In this document: piece by piece, positions 28,679 to 35,016 of the stretch
How positions within the stretch are numbered: the stretch's first letter is position 1
How the letters are laid out: each line of letters opens with the position of its first letter
Assembly (NCBI GenBank): GCA_027306695.1
Contig: DAHUZH010000027.1
Span: 1 to 35,016 of the forward strand
Reading direction: 5' to 3'
Origin: Acidobacteriaceae bacterium
Lineage (GTDB): Bacteria; Acidobacteriota; Terriglobia; Terriglobales; Acidobacteriaceae
Length of the DNA stretch: 35,016 bases
The notes under the pieces: generated by a model
The model's input: only the letters and a program-made list of their open reading frames with translations
Told to the model about the DNA's origin: nothing
Databases searched by the model: none
Position numbers and translations under genes: made by a program

Positions 28679-28733
28679 CTAAACAATTAGTATTAAGCCG
28701 CCGTAACGCCACCTTTGTCAACTAAGAATTTAG
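28679..28733 (-). promoter_or_regulatory. blaI promoter flanked by two operator palindromes
   Basis: CTAAACAATTAG (28679-28690) and CTAAGAATTTAG (28722-28733) share the palindrome CTAA-N4-TTAG and are 43 bp apart centre to centre, about four helical turns. Each lies within a longer inverted match: CTCCTAAACAATTAGT on the plus strand against CTCCTAAATTCTTAGT on the minus strand. On the minus strand a perfect -35 TTGACA (28716-28721) touches the upstream operator; an AT-rich TTAATACT lies 18-20 nt downstream as a loose -10. The downstream operator lies 19 bp before the blaI ATG. Confidence 0.72.
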
Positions 28734-28832
28734 GAGTTTGATTTTTGGCATACAAACACGGCCCATTCTGCACCAACACCTGTCGCCATAAATCAACGCC
28801 GATTACACCGATTCCCACGGCGGCGTCACCGA

Positions 28833-29738
28833 TTGATAGACTACCCAGTGGCCCTCCAACCTCATCCATCTTCCGCGCAAAAGCTCAAAATTTCTGCCAT
28901 TCGCTTTCTCAATCCAGCCCCGCTGATGTGGGACTTTGAGCATCCCCCGGAGATGGAGCGGCTGGCCGAGCGATACCAGATTCACAGTTCCATGCCTTCG
29001 CAATGCGCCGCAGAGCTGGCCGACGGCGGCGCCGACATTGGCCTGGTTCCCATCGCCGCCTATGCCACCACGCCCGGCCTCGCCATCATTCCCGGCTGCA
29101 CAATTGCGTCGCTCGATCGCGTGCGCTCGATTCTGCTCGTCGTCAAGCATCCACAGGGCATTTGTGCTGTCCGCCGGGTTGCCGCAGACACCGCTTCGCG
29201 CACCTCGAATGCCTACGCGCAGATCATTTTTCGCAAGTTTTACGGCATCGACCCGGAGTTTGTCCCGCACGAGCCAAATCTTGACAGCATGCTGTCAGAT
29301 TGTCAGGCTGCTGTCATTATTGGAGACTCGGCCCTGCTGGCCCTCGAAGACCAGGCCGCGCGGCCCGCTCGCACCGGGGAGCAGCTTGCGTACATCGATC
29401 TTGCCCACGAATGGAAACAGCACACCGGCCTGCCCTGGGTTTCGGCCTTCTGGGCCGTGCGTCCGCAAGCGACTGAAACGCCTGGGTTTAGTCGACGCAC
29501 CGTGATCGAGGACTTCGTCCAGTCACGCGACCACGGGCTGGCGCACATTGACGACCTGGTTCGAGAGTGGACGCCACGCATGCCTGTTCCACCTGCAACC
29601 ATTCGCACCTATTTGTCGCAGAACATCCATTACGTTCTGGATGAAACATGCATTGACGGGATGGAAATGTTTTTTCGCTACGCAGCCGAATGTGGAGTGC
29701 TGCCACCCGCGCCACCACTGCGCTTTCTTCAGCCGTAG
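28833..29738 (+). CDS. mqnA: chorismate dehydratase MqnA (futalosine menaquinone pathway)
   Basis: MqnA turns chorismate into 3-enolpyruvylbenzoate, the first step of the futalosine route to menaquinone. The protein has LKISAIRFLNPAPLMWDFEH, SQCAAELADGGADIGLVPIA, ASLDRVRSILLVVKHP, GDSALLALEDQ, LAHEWKQHTGLPWVSAFWAV and the C-terminal helices, matching the MqnA/MqnD periplasmic-binding-like fold. About 300 residues is normal. No ATG is usable at the N-terminus: a TTG (28833) and a GTG (28848) are the candidates, and neither has a good ribosome binding site. It is divergent from blaI. No other mqn genes are in the window. Confidence 0.88.
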   Translation: MIDYPVALQPHPSSAQKLKISAIRFLNPAPLMWDFEHPPEMERLAERYQIHSSMPSQCAAELADGGADIGLVPIAAYATTPGLAIIPGCTIASLDRVRSILLVVKHPQGICAVRRVAADTASRTSNAYAQIIFRKFYGIDPEFVPHEPNLDSMLSDCQAAVIIGDSALLALEDQAARPARTGEQLAYIDLAHEWKQHTGLPWVSAFWAVRPQATETPGFSRRTVIEDFVQSRDHGLAHIDDLVREWTPRMPVPPATIRTYLSQNIHYVLDETCIDGMEMFFRYAAECGVLPPAPPLRFLQP

Positions 29739-29777
29739 CAGCGATTTCAACTACACTTTTCTGCGAGGTACATTTTC

Positions 29778-30932
29778 ATGGCACCGACGCGCCGAGAATT
29801 TCTCAAACAAGCCAGTTCCCTCGCAGCTCTCACAACGTTCGCCAGCGGGTTTGCAGCGAGCACTGCACTCGCAGAAGCGACCGCGCAAAACATTTCCTCG
29901 CAGGACAGCGGCAAAAAGATTGGCTACTGCATCGTTGGATTGGGACGCATTTCGATGGGCGAATTCATGCCCGGTCTGCGCATTGCAAAGCAATCGAGGC
30001 TTGTCGCGCTGGTCAGCGGCCATCGCGCCAAGGCGGAAAAAATGGCCGACCAGTATGGCATTTCGCACAAGGCCATTTACGACTATGCGAACTACGACGA
30101 AATCCGCAACAACTCAGAAATCGACGCGGTCTACATTGCGCTGCCCAACGGCATGCACGCCGAGTACACCATCCGCGCCGCGAAGGCGGGCAAACATGTG
30201 CTGTGCGAAAAGCCGATGGCCAATTCCGTCGAGGAATGCGAGCAGATGATCGCCGCCTGCAAGCAGGCCGAGCGCAAATTGCTGATTGCGTACCGCTGCC
30301 AGTACGAACCGAATACGCTGAAAGCCATCGAGGTGCTACGCAGCGGCTATGTCGGGAATATTCTGAATGTGCAGGCGGCCTTCGGCTTCAACATTAAGCC
30401 CGGCGAATGGCGGCTGAATAAGAAAATGGCGGGTGGCGGACCGCTGGTCGATGTCGGCGTGTACTGCATCCAGGCCTGCCGCTACTTGACCGGCGAAGAA
30501 CCAACCGAGGTGCAGGCATTTTCCTCGGTCGTCGATCAGGATGGACGCTTCAACGAAGTGGAAGAAAATCTGGTGTGGAACTTCTGTTTCCCCAGCGGTG
30601 CAGTCGCCAACTGCGCGACCAGTTATGGCAGCAACTTTATCGGCAATGAGGCGCGCGTCACCGGCTCCAAAGGCATGCTGAAAATGGACCCGGCTTACTC
30701 CTACACCGGCATTCGCGGGGGCGCGAAGGCCCAGGGAGCGCAGCCCATCGACATCGACATCAGCGATCCCAATCCGAACCAGTTCGCGCGCGAAGCGGAT
30801 TATCTGGCGGAATGCATTCTGCAAAACAAAGAGCCGAAGACCAACGGCGAAGAGGGCCTGCGCGATGAACGCATCATTACCGCAATTTATCAGTCCTGCG
30901 CTGAAGGGCGGGCGGTGAAGCTGAACGCCTGA
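29778..30932 (+). CDS. Tat-exported Gfo/Idh/MocA-family oxidoreductase
   Basis: The 384-residue protein begins with a twin-arginine signal (MAPTRREFLKQASSLAALTT), so it is folded with its cofactor and sent to the periplasm like glucose-fructose oxidoreductase. The Rossmann domain has IGYCIVGLGRISMGEFMPGL, DAVYIALPNGMHAEYTIRAA and the catalytic-Lys motif CEKPMA; the C-terminal domain has GGGPLVDVGVYCIQACRYLT. It is related to the GFOR-type sugar oxidoreductases; the natural substrate is not known. AGGT lies upstream of the ATG. It follows mqnA by 39 bp, but has no clear functional link, and its stop is 5 bp from that of the convergent glycosyltransferase. Confidence 0.88.
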   Translation: MAPTRREFLKQASSLAALTTFASGFAASTALAEATAQNISSQDSGKKIGYCIVGLGRISMGEFMPGLRIAKQSRLVALVSGHRAKAEKMADQYGISHKAIYDYANYDEIRNNSEIDAVYIALPNGMHAEYTIRAAKAGKHVLCEKPMANSVEECEQMIAACKQAERKLLIAYRCQYEPNTLKAIEVLRSGYVGNILNVQAAFGFNIKPGEWRLNKKMAGGGPLVDVGVYCIQACRYLTGEEPTEVQAFSSVVDQDGRFNEVEENLVWNFCFPSGAVANCATSYGSNFIGNEARVTGSKGMLKMDPAYSYTGIRGGAKAQGAQPIDIDISDPNPNQFAREADYLAECILQNKEPKTNGEEGLRDERIITAIYQSCAEGRAVKLNA

Positions 30933-30937
30933 CTTCG

Positions 30938-31681
30938 TTACACTTCGGAGGTGTTGCCGGGGACGATTTCCTTAGCCCAGTAGCCTTGATCTCGGAGAAA
31001 GTATTTCTTGTTACCCGAATTCAACGCGGTTGCGAAAAACATGCGCGCGATACGCGCGTGGCCCATTTTTTGAAAGCGACGGTTCGAGGTGAACACGCAG
31101 CCTGGAATGACTGCGAAGCGGCGGCGCGCGACCTGCTTGCTGAGCAGGTAATCTTCCGCGTACAGTGCCCGCTCGTCAAAGCCGCCGAGCCGGTCAAACT
31201 CCCGTTTGTCGAACAGCATAAACATGCCGGTGGCGAAGGGTAAGAACCAGCGCGACGTACGCTGGACGCAATTGTTGAAGCCATACATCCAATTGTCTGC
31301 GAGTTGGCCGTTGGAGCAGGCAATGTTGGTCGTCACGCAATGCAGGTCGCGGCGTTGCGCGGTGACGACCGCGCGACGGAGCAATGCGGGATCGCCCAGT
31401 TCGACATCGGCATCGAGGAACAGCACGTAGGGCGTGGCGGCGCGGCGCGCGCCAGCGTTACGGCCCACTGCGGGAAGGCCACCGGGAATAACTTCAATGG
31501 GAAACTTTGCGCGAAACAACCGCGCAATCTCCGCCGTGCCGTCCGTCGAACCGGCATCAGCAACGAAGACTCTGGTATCCGGCAAATGCAGGTAATCCTG
31601 CCTGTTCAAACAGGTCAGCAGCTTCGGCAGGGACTGGCTCTCGTTCTTCGCTGGAATGACGATGGTGAGTTCCGCAGGCAT
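30938..31681 (-). CDS. family 2 glycosyltransferase
   Basis: The 247-residue protein opens with ELTIVIPAKNESQSLPKLLT and has VADAGSTDGTAEIARLF and the metal-binding LFLDADVEL (DAD) motif, then GMFMLFDKREFDRLGGFDER and YAEDYLLSKQVARR, the acceptor-side part of GT-A fold enzymes. It probably moves an activated sugar onto a lipid or polysaccharide at the cytoplasmic membrane. The ATG at 31681 has a perfect GGAGGT 8 nt upstream. That start lies 125 bp inside the gene for the phosphoesterase, which uses another frame, so the two are translated as a pair. No membrane span is evident. Confidence 0.88.
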   Translation of the reverse strand: MPAELTIVIPAKNESQSLPKLLTCLNRQDYLHLPDTRVFVADAGSTDGTAEIARLFRAKFPIEVIPGGLPAVGRNAGARRAATPYVLFLDADVELGDPALLRRAVVTAQRRDLHCVTTNIACSNGQLADNWMYGFNNCVQRTSRWFLPFATGMFMLFDKREFDRLGGFDERALYAEDYLLSKQVARRRFAVIPGCVFTSNRRFQKMGHARIARMFFATALNSGNKKYFLRDQGYWAKEIVPGNTSEV

Positions 31682-32366
31682 ACTGTTGGACCTCCACGCC
31701 GTGCTGGTTGATGGTCAGGAAGGTGGCACGCGCGTCGACCCAGGAGCCGGAGTTGTAATACTCGACGCCGTCGCGCACAAGAGAGAGTGCAGCATGGGTG
31801 TGGCCGCAGAAGACGCGCTCACACTGGCCCAGGCGCGCATAGTGGATGGCGCCGCTGGCGACTTTGTCGGAGAGGCGCAGCCAGCGCGTGTTCGTGCGGT
31901 CCAGAAAACGCGAAAAGCATTTTGTGCGGGAGTCGAGTTTTTGAATCTGGTAGAACAACTGCTCGCCGACGCGGCTGATGAAAAGATTTTTGCTGACGAA
32001 GCGATCGAACTGATGGCCATGGATGGCGAGGTGACGCTTGCCATCGTATTCCCACACATAACGCTGATAGACCGGCACGCCGACCAGGTGGGACATCAGG
32101 TTGGCCAGACCATGGTCGTGATTGCCCTCGACCCACACCACCTCAACGTGGCGCTTGGGATTGGAGAGCTTGCGGATGTGAGTGAGAAACTTCCAGTGCT
32201 CGCTGGTGAGGCGGCGAAAGTTGAGGTCGGAGAAGATGTCGCCGAGCAGCACTAGCCGGCGATAGCTGTGCGACTCCAACACGTCGAGCGCGTCCTGCGC
32301 CCGACTCATTTCGGACCCCAGGTGGACGTCCGACAGGATCAAGGTGTCGTACGTTGCGCGTACCAT
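31557..32366 (-). CDS. metallophosphoesterase, LpxH/UDP-diacylglucosamine hydrolase-like
   Basis: The 269-residue protein carries the calcineurin-type motifs in order: LILSDVHLGSE, LGDIFSDLNF, WVEGNHDHG, IHGHQFDRF and the GHxH of VFCGHTHAAL. The pattern fits LpxH-like hydrolases, which cleave UDP-diacylglucosamine for lipid A, but LpxH itself has specific residues I cannot confirm, so the substrate is open. The family part ends near VEVQQYACG; about 40 further residues, rich in Glu and Pro, are read out of frame over the start of the glycosyltransferase gene. This may be a lost stop codon or a true long overlap. Upstream, 32367-32522 has no gene, only a repeat. Confidence 0.85.
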   Translation of the reverse strand: MVRATYDTLILSDVHLGSEMSRAQDALDVLESHSYRRLVLLGDIFSDLNFRRLTSEHWKFLTHIRKLSNPKRHVEVVWVEGNHDHGLANLMSHLVGVPVYQRYVWEYDGKRHLAIHGHQFDRFVSKNLFISRVGEQLFYQIQKLDSRTKCFSRFLDRTNTRWLRLSDKVASGAIHYARLGQCERVFCGHTHAALSLVRDGVEYYNSGSWVDARATFLTINQHGVEVQQYACGTHHRHSSEEREPVPAEAADLFEQAGLPAFAGYQSLRC

Positions 32367-32472
32367 GCCCTATTTATGCAGCATTTTCTGAAACGGGACG
32401 GTGAGGGGAAGATGAAAATTTGAAGAAAATGATGGAGAGGTTACGATACCTCGCGCGCTACAACGAGCCAAA

Positions 32473-32506
32473 ATTCTCTGGATTCTTCGCTGCGCTCAGA
32501 ATGACT
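32473..32506. repeat. REP-like dispersed repeat sequence
   Basis: The stretch holds GATTCTTCGCTGCGCTCAGA followed by ATGAC, with inverted arms ATTCT and AGAAT around a GC-rich centre. Read on the minus strand in one frame it gives SHSERSEESREF, a false-peptide signature I have seen for this sort of repeat in many genomes. It lies in the gap between the phosphoesterase gene and fabH. Only one copy is present in this window, so its dispersed nature is from memory. Confidence 0.6.
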
Positions 32507-32522
32507 CCTCATTGGATATGTG

Positions 32523-33539
32523 CTAAATCTCCCAGCGTAGCAGGCAGGAGCCGACGGTATAACCCGCGCCGACGGAGGCGAGCAGTACCAGGTCGCCTTT
32601 GCGCAGACGGTTTTCTTCCCGCGCCGTTTGCATGGCCAGCGGGATCGTGCCCGCAGTGGTGTTGCCGAAGCGGTCAATGTTGATGATGACACGCTCCGGG
32701 GGCAGGCCGAGCCGCTCCGCTGTGGAAAGAATGATGCGTTTGTTGGCCTGGTGAGGAATGAAGCAGCCAAGGTCGCTGCCTTTGACGCCGTTACGTTCGA
32801 GCAGTTTCTCCGTCGCCTCCGACATTTTGCGCACGGCAAATTTGTACACGGCCTGCCCGTCCTGATGGACGTAATGCATTTTTTTCGCCACGGTTTCAGC
32901 GGTGGGCGGATGCAGGCTGCCGCCGCCAGGCATGTACAAGGAGGCCGCGCCGGAGCCATCGATTTCATGCAGGTAATCGATCAGGCCGACCTCGCCTTCT
33001 TCCGCCGGTTCCAGCAGCACTGCACCAGCGCCGTCGCCGAAGATGATGCAGGTGGCGCGGTCGGTGTAATCGATGATGGAGGACATGACATCGCTGCCGA
33101 TGACAAGGACTTTCTTATGCGCGCCGGACTCGATCAGCTTGGCGCCCACCTGGAGAGCGTAGACGAAGCCGCAGCAGGCAGCGGAAAGATCGAAGCCCCA
33201 CGCGCCATGCGCGCCCAGCTTGTCCTGCACCAGGCATGCGGTCGAGGGAAACAGCATGTCCGGGGTGACAGTAGCGACGATGATCGCTTCGACTTCGCTC
33301 GGTTGCACGCCTCGTTCCGCGAGGCAGCGGCGGGCGGCTTCGACCGCCAGATCGCTTGCCGCCACGCCCTTATCGACGATGTGGCGCTGGTGGATTCCTG
33401 TCCGCTCCACGATCCATTTGTCGTTGGTATCGACCATCTTTTCCAGATCGGCATTGGTCAGCAGGCGCGGTGGCACGTACGTACCCAGGGCACTGATTTT
33501 GGCGCGCATCTGTGCGCGCGGGCGAAGATCAAAATTCAA
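32523..33539 (-). CDS. fabH: 3-oxoacyl-ACP synthase III
   Basis: FabH joins acetyl-CoA (or a branched acyl-CoA) with malonyl-ACP to start fatty acid synthesis. The protein contains [20 protein letters not shown], the nucleophile Cys in [21 protein letters not shown] with the catalytic His and [12 protein letters not shown] with the Asn. The start is debatable: TTG at 33539 has GAGGGGG 7 nt upstream, whereas the ATG at 33509 has no binding site but aligns exactly with E. coli FabH (its Cys would be residue 112). The TTG form gives 338 residues with 10 extra at the front. Neighbours on the same strand are the SRP RNA gene and, downstream, a repeat. Confidence 0.95.
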   Translation of the reverse strand: MNFDLRPRAQMRAKISALGTYVPPRLLTNADLEKMVDTNDKWIVERTGIHQRHIVDKGVAASDLAVEAARRCLAERGVQPSEVEAIIVATVTPDMLFPSTACLVQDKLGAHGAWGFDLSAACCGFVYALQVGAKLIESGAHKKVLVIGSDVMSSIIDYTDRATCIIFGDGAGAVLLEPAEEGEVGLIDYLHEIDGSGAASLYMPGGGSLHPPTAETVAKKMHYVHQDGQAVYKFAVRKMSEATEKLLERNGVKGSDLGCFIPHQANKRIILSTAERLGLPPERVIINIDRFGNTTAGTIPLAMQTAREENRLRKGDLVLLASVGAGYTVGSCLLRWEI

Positions 33540-33648
33540 AGGAATGCCCCCTCGGTAAAAGTTAAATCTGTATTTTCCGTTTGGGAACTGGAAATGTCGC
33601 TGAAGGATGGATGGAAGGTCTTGTGCGGGAAAATTGGCGGCATTTTAA

Positions 33649-33745
33649 GTACCGGGAAACCTACTGCACACGCATGGGCCCGTTGCCGTTGCTTCCTTCC
33701 GGACCTGGCGGGGTTGGCGGGATTGCGTCGCGTAGGACCCGGCAC
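33649..33745 (-). ncRNA. ffs: signal recognition particle RNA, small bacterial type
   Basis: The minus strand contains GCCAGGTCCGGAAGGAAGCA, the invariant domain IV core that binds Ffh, here capped by GGAA. The 97-nt boundaries come from the end helix: GTGCCGGG at the 5' end pairs with CCCGGTAC at the 3' end, next CCTAC with GTAGG, then further pairs toward the core. A TATCAT (33752-33757) 6 nt upstream is a good -10 element; no -35 is seen. The RNA works with Ffh in co-translational membrane targeting. Confidence 0.95.
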
Positions 33746-33758
33746 AAATTCATGATAC

Positions 33759-33781
33759 CACCGGGCGCGGATGGCCCGGTG
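33759..33781. repeat. 8-bp dyad upstream of the SRP RNA promoter
   Basis: CACCGGGC (33759-33766) and GCCCGGTG (33774-33781) are a perfect inverted repeat around a 7-nt centre. It sits directly upstream of the SRP RNA -10 element, where the -35 would be, and 30 bp before rimO. There is no T run, so it is more likely a protein site than a terminator, but this is not proven. Confidence 0.4.
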
Positions 33782-33810
33782 CAGAGGAATTGCGGGGCAA
33801 CGTTGATAGA

Positions 33811-35016
33811 ATGAAAGATGTGCATTCTCTGGAAATAAGCTCGTCTCCGCTTCCCACCGAACCCGCAAAAACCGCGCAGAGGGTGGGGTTCGTCAGCCTG
33901 GGCTGTCCGAAAAATCTGATCGACAGTGAAGTGATGATGGGCATTCTGGCGCAGGCCGGCGCAACCATTACCTCCGATGCAGAGACGGCCGACGTGCTGG
34001 TGGTGAATACTTGCAGCTTCATCGACAAGGCGAAGCGGGAGTCGGTCGATACGATCCTCGAAATGGCGCGGCACAAGACAAACGGCAAAGCTACACGGCT
34101 GGTCGTCGCCGGTTGCATGGTGGAGCGCTACCGCGAGGAAATCCAGAAAAATATCCCTGAGGTTGATGCCGTCGTCGGAACAGGTGAGATGGAAGGGATT
34201 CTGGCCGCCGCCGGGATCGCCGCGCCGCAGCCCGCGCCAGGATCGCCATTTCGCATTTTGAGTTCAATGGAGGCTGCGGTTTCGCATCGCGCGGAAGGCA
34301 ACCATCGCGAGCAACAGGGCCGTTTTTCCCGCGAAGGCTGGGATGGCGCGCTCGCCAGCCTGCCCAATTATCTATACAACGAGCACACGCCGCGGCTGCG
34401 GACGACCGCAAGCGCATCGGCGTACATCAAGATCGCCGAAGGTTGCGACCATCCCTGCGGCTTCTGCGTCATTCCGCAATTGCGCGGCAAATTTCGCTCG
34501 CGCCGGTTCGAGTCCGTAATTGCGGAGGCCGAGCGGCTGGTTGCCGAAGGTGTGCGGGAGATCACGCTGATCGGGCAGGACACGACCTGCTATGGCGAGG
34601 ACCTCGGCATGAAGGATGGGCTGGCGCAACTGCTGGACCGGCTGGCGCGCGTGGAGGGTCTGCGCTGGATACGCTTTCTGTATGCGTATCCCAACAAGGT
34701 GACGCCGCGGCTGCTCGACACCATGGCGCAGCATGAAAATATCTGCAAGTATCTCGACGTGCCGCTGCAACATGCAGCGCCGAACGTGCTGAAGCGCATG
34801 AAGCGCGGCGGCGGCGCGGACATTTTTTTGAAGATGATTACGCGAGCGCGAGCGGCGATGCCGGAGATTGCACTGCGGACATCTTTCATCACGGGCTTTC
34901 CCGGCGAGACGGAGGCAGATTTCGAGCTGCTTCAGAGTTTTGTGCAAGAGGCACGCTTCGACTGGCTGGGTGTGTTTGAATACTCCGATGAAGAGGGTTC
35001 GGCGGCTTACGCGCTG
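33811..35016 (+). CDS. rimO: ribosomal protein S12 methylthiotransferase RimO (3' end missing)
   Basis: RimO is a radical-SAM enzyme that adds a methylthio group to an Asp of ribosomal protein S12. The ATG at 33811 begins a frame open to the window end (402 codons). Cluster-binding Cys residues of the UPF0004 domain are in GFVSLGCPKNLIDSEVMMG, LVVNTCSFID and VVAGCMVERY. The radical-SAM motif is AEGCDHPCGFCVIPQLRGK, and LRTSFITGFPGETEADFELL is also typical. Between the two domains a stretch of about 45 residues (SSMEAAVSHRAEGNHREQQG onward) is longer than in common RimO sequences. The gene is divergent from the SRP RNA gene; the TRAM domain lies beyond the window. Confidence 0.93.
   Translation, partial: MKDVHSLEISSSPLPTEPAKTAQRVGFVSLGCPKNLIDSEVMMGILAQAGATITSDAETADVLVVNTCSFIDKAKRESVDTILEMARHKTNGKATRLVVAGCMVERYREEIQKNIPEVDAVVGTGEMEGILAAAGIAAPQPAPGSPFRILSSMEAAVSHRAEGNHREQQGRFSREGWDGALASLPNYLYNEHTPRLRTTASASAYIKIAEGCDHPCGFCVIPQLRGKFRSRRFESVIAEAERLVAEGVREITLIGQDTTCYGEDLGMKDGLAQLLDRLARVEGLRWIRFLYAYPNKVTPRLLDTMAQHENICKYLDVPLQHAAPNVLKRMKRGGGADIFLKMITRARAAMPEIALRTSFITGFPGETEADFELLQSFVQEARFDWLGVFEYSDEEGSAAYAL

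Overview
The window looks like chromosomal DNA of a GC-rich, Gram-negative-type bacterium, most likely an acidobacterium (class Terriglobia). This is inferred from protein style and gene content: an outer-membrane barrel pair, an LpxH-like phosphoesterase, a DUF3106 protein behind an ECF sigma/anti-sigma pair, a BlaI/M56 pair, a short LeuA at the head of a complete leu-ilv cluster, and MqnA of the futalosine menaquinone route. No rRNA or phylogenetic marker was searched, so the taxon is a suggestion.

Layout. 1-3 kb: the 3' end of a possible gene, initiator tRNA-Met with a clear promoter (minus), a minus-strand sigma factor / anti-sigma / DUF3106 operon, and tRNA-Val (plus). 3-3.8 kb: an integration scar beside tRNA-Val, with a broken tyrosine recombinase abutting the N-terminal stub of an IS5-type transposase. 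3.9-7.6 kb: a secreted C45/NAAA-like Ntn hydrolase, two tandem paralogous outer-membrane beta-barrel proteins and a Spy/LTXXQ-like periplasmic protein.

7.7-18.5 kb is the metabolic core: a divergent LysR regulator, then leuA-leuB-leuC-leuD-ilvD-ilvB-ilvN-ilvC, all on the plus strand and tightly spaced. These eight genes supply nearly all of valine and leucine synthesis; only the transaminase is absent. LeuA lacks the C-terminal allosteric domain. A dyad-rich operator region lies between lysR and leuA. A soluble histidine kinase with a cyclic-nucleotide-binding domain follows.

20-28.7 kb is mostly minus strand: a DUF427 protein, a small exported Cys-containing protein, a conserved hypothetical, topA, dprA, an antitoxin-like gene without a visible toxin, and a BlaI repressor translationally coupled to an M56 (BlaR1-like) membrane metalloprotease. 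The M56 protein carries a proline-rich linker and four perfect-length 35-residue repeats. Two matching CTAA-N4-TTAG palindromes flank a TTGACA promoter element upstream of blaI. This is the most unusual, internally consistent regulatory system in the window.

28.8-35 kb: mqnA, a Tat-exported Gfo/Idh/MocA oxidoreductase, a glycosyltransferase 2 whose start lies 125 bp inside an LpxH-like phosphoesterase gene, a dispersed-type repeat, fabH, the small SRP RNA, and rimO running off the window end.
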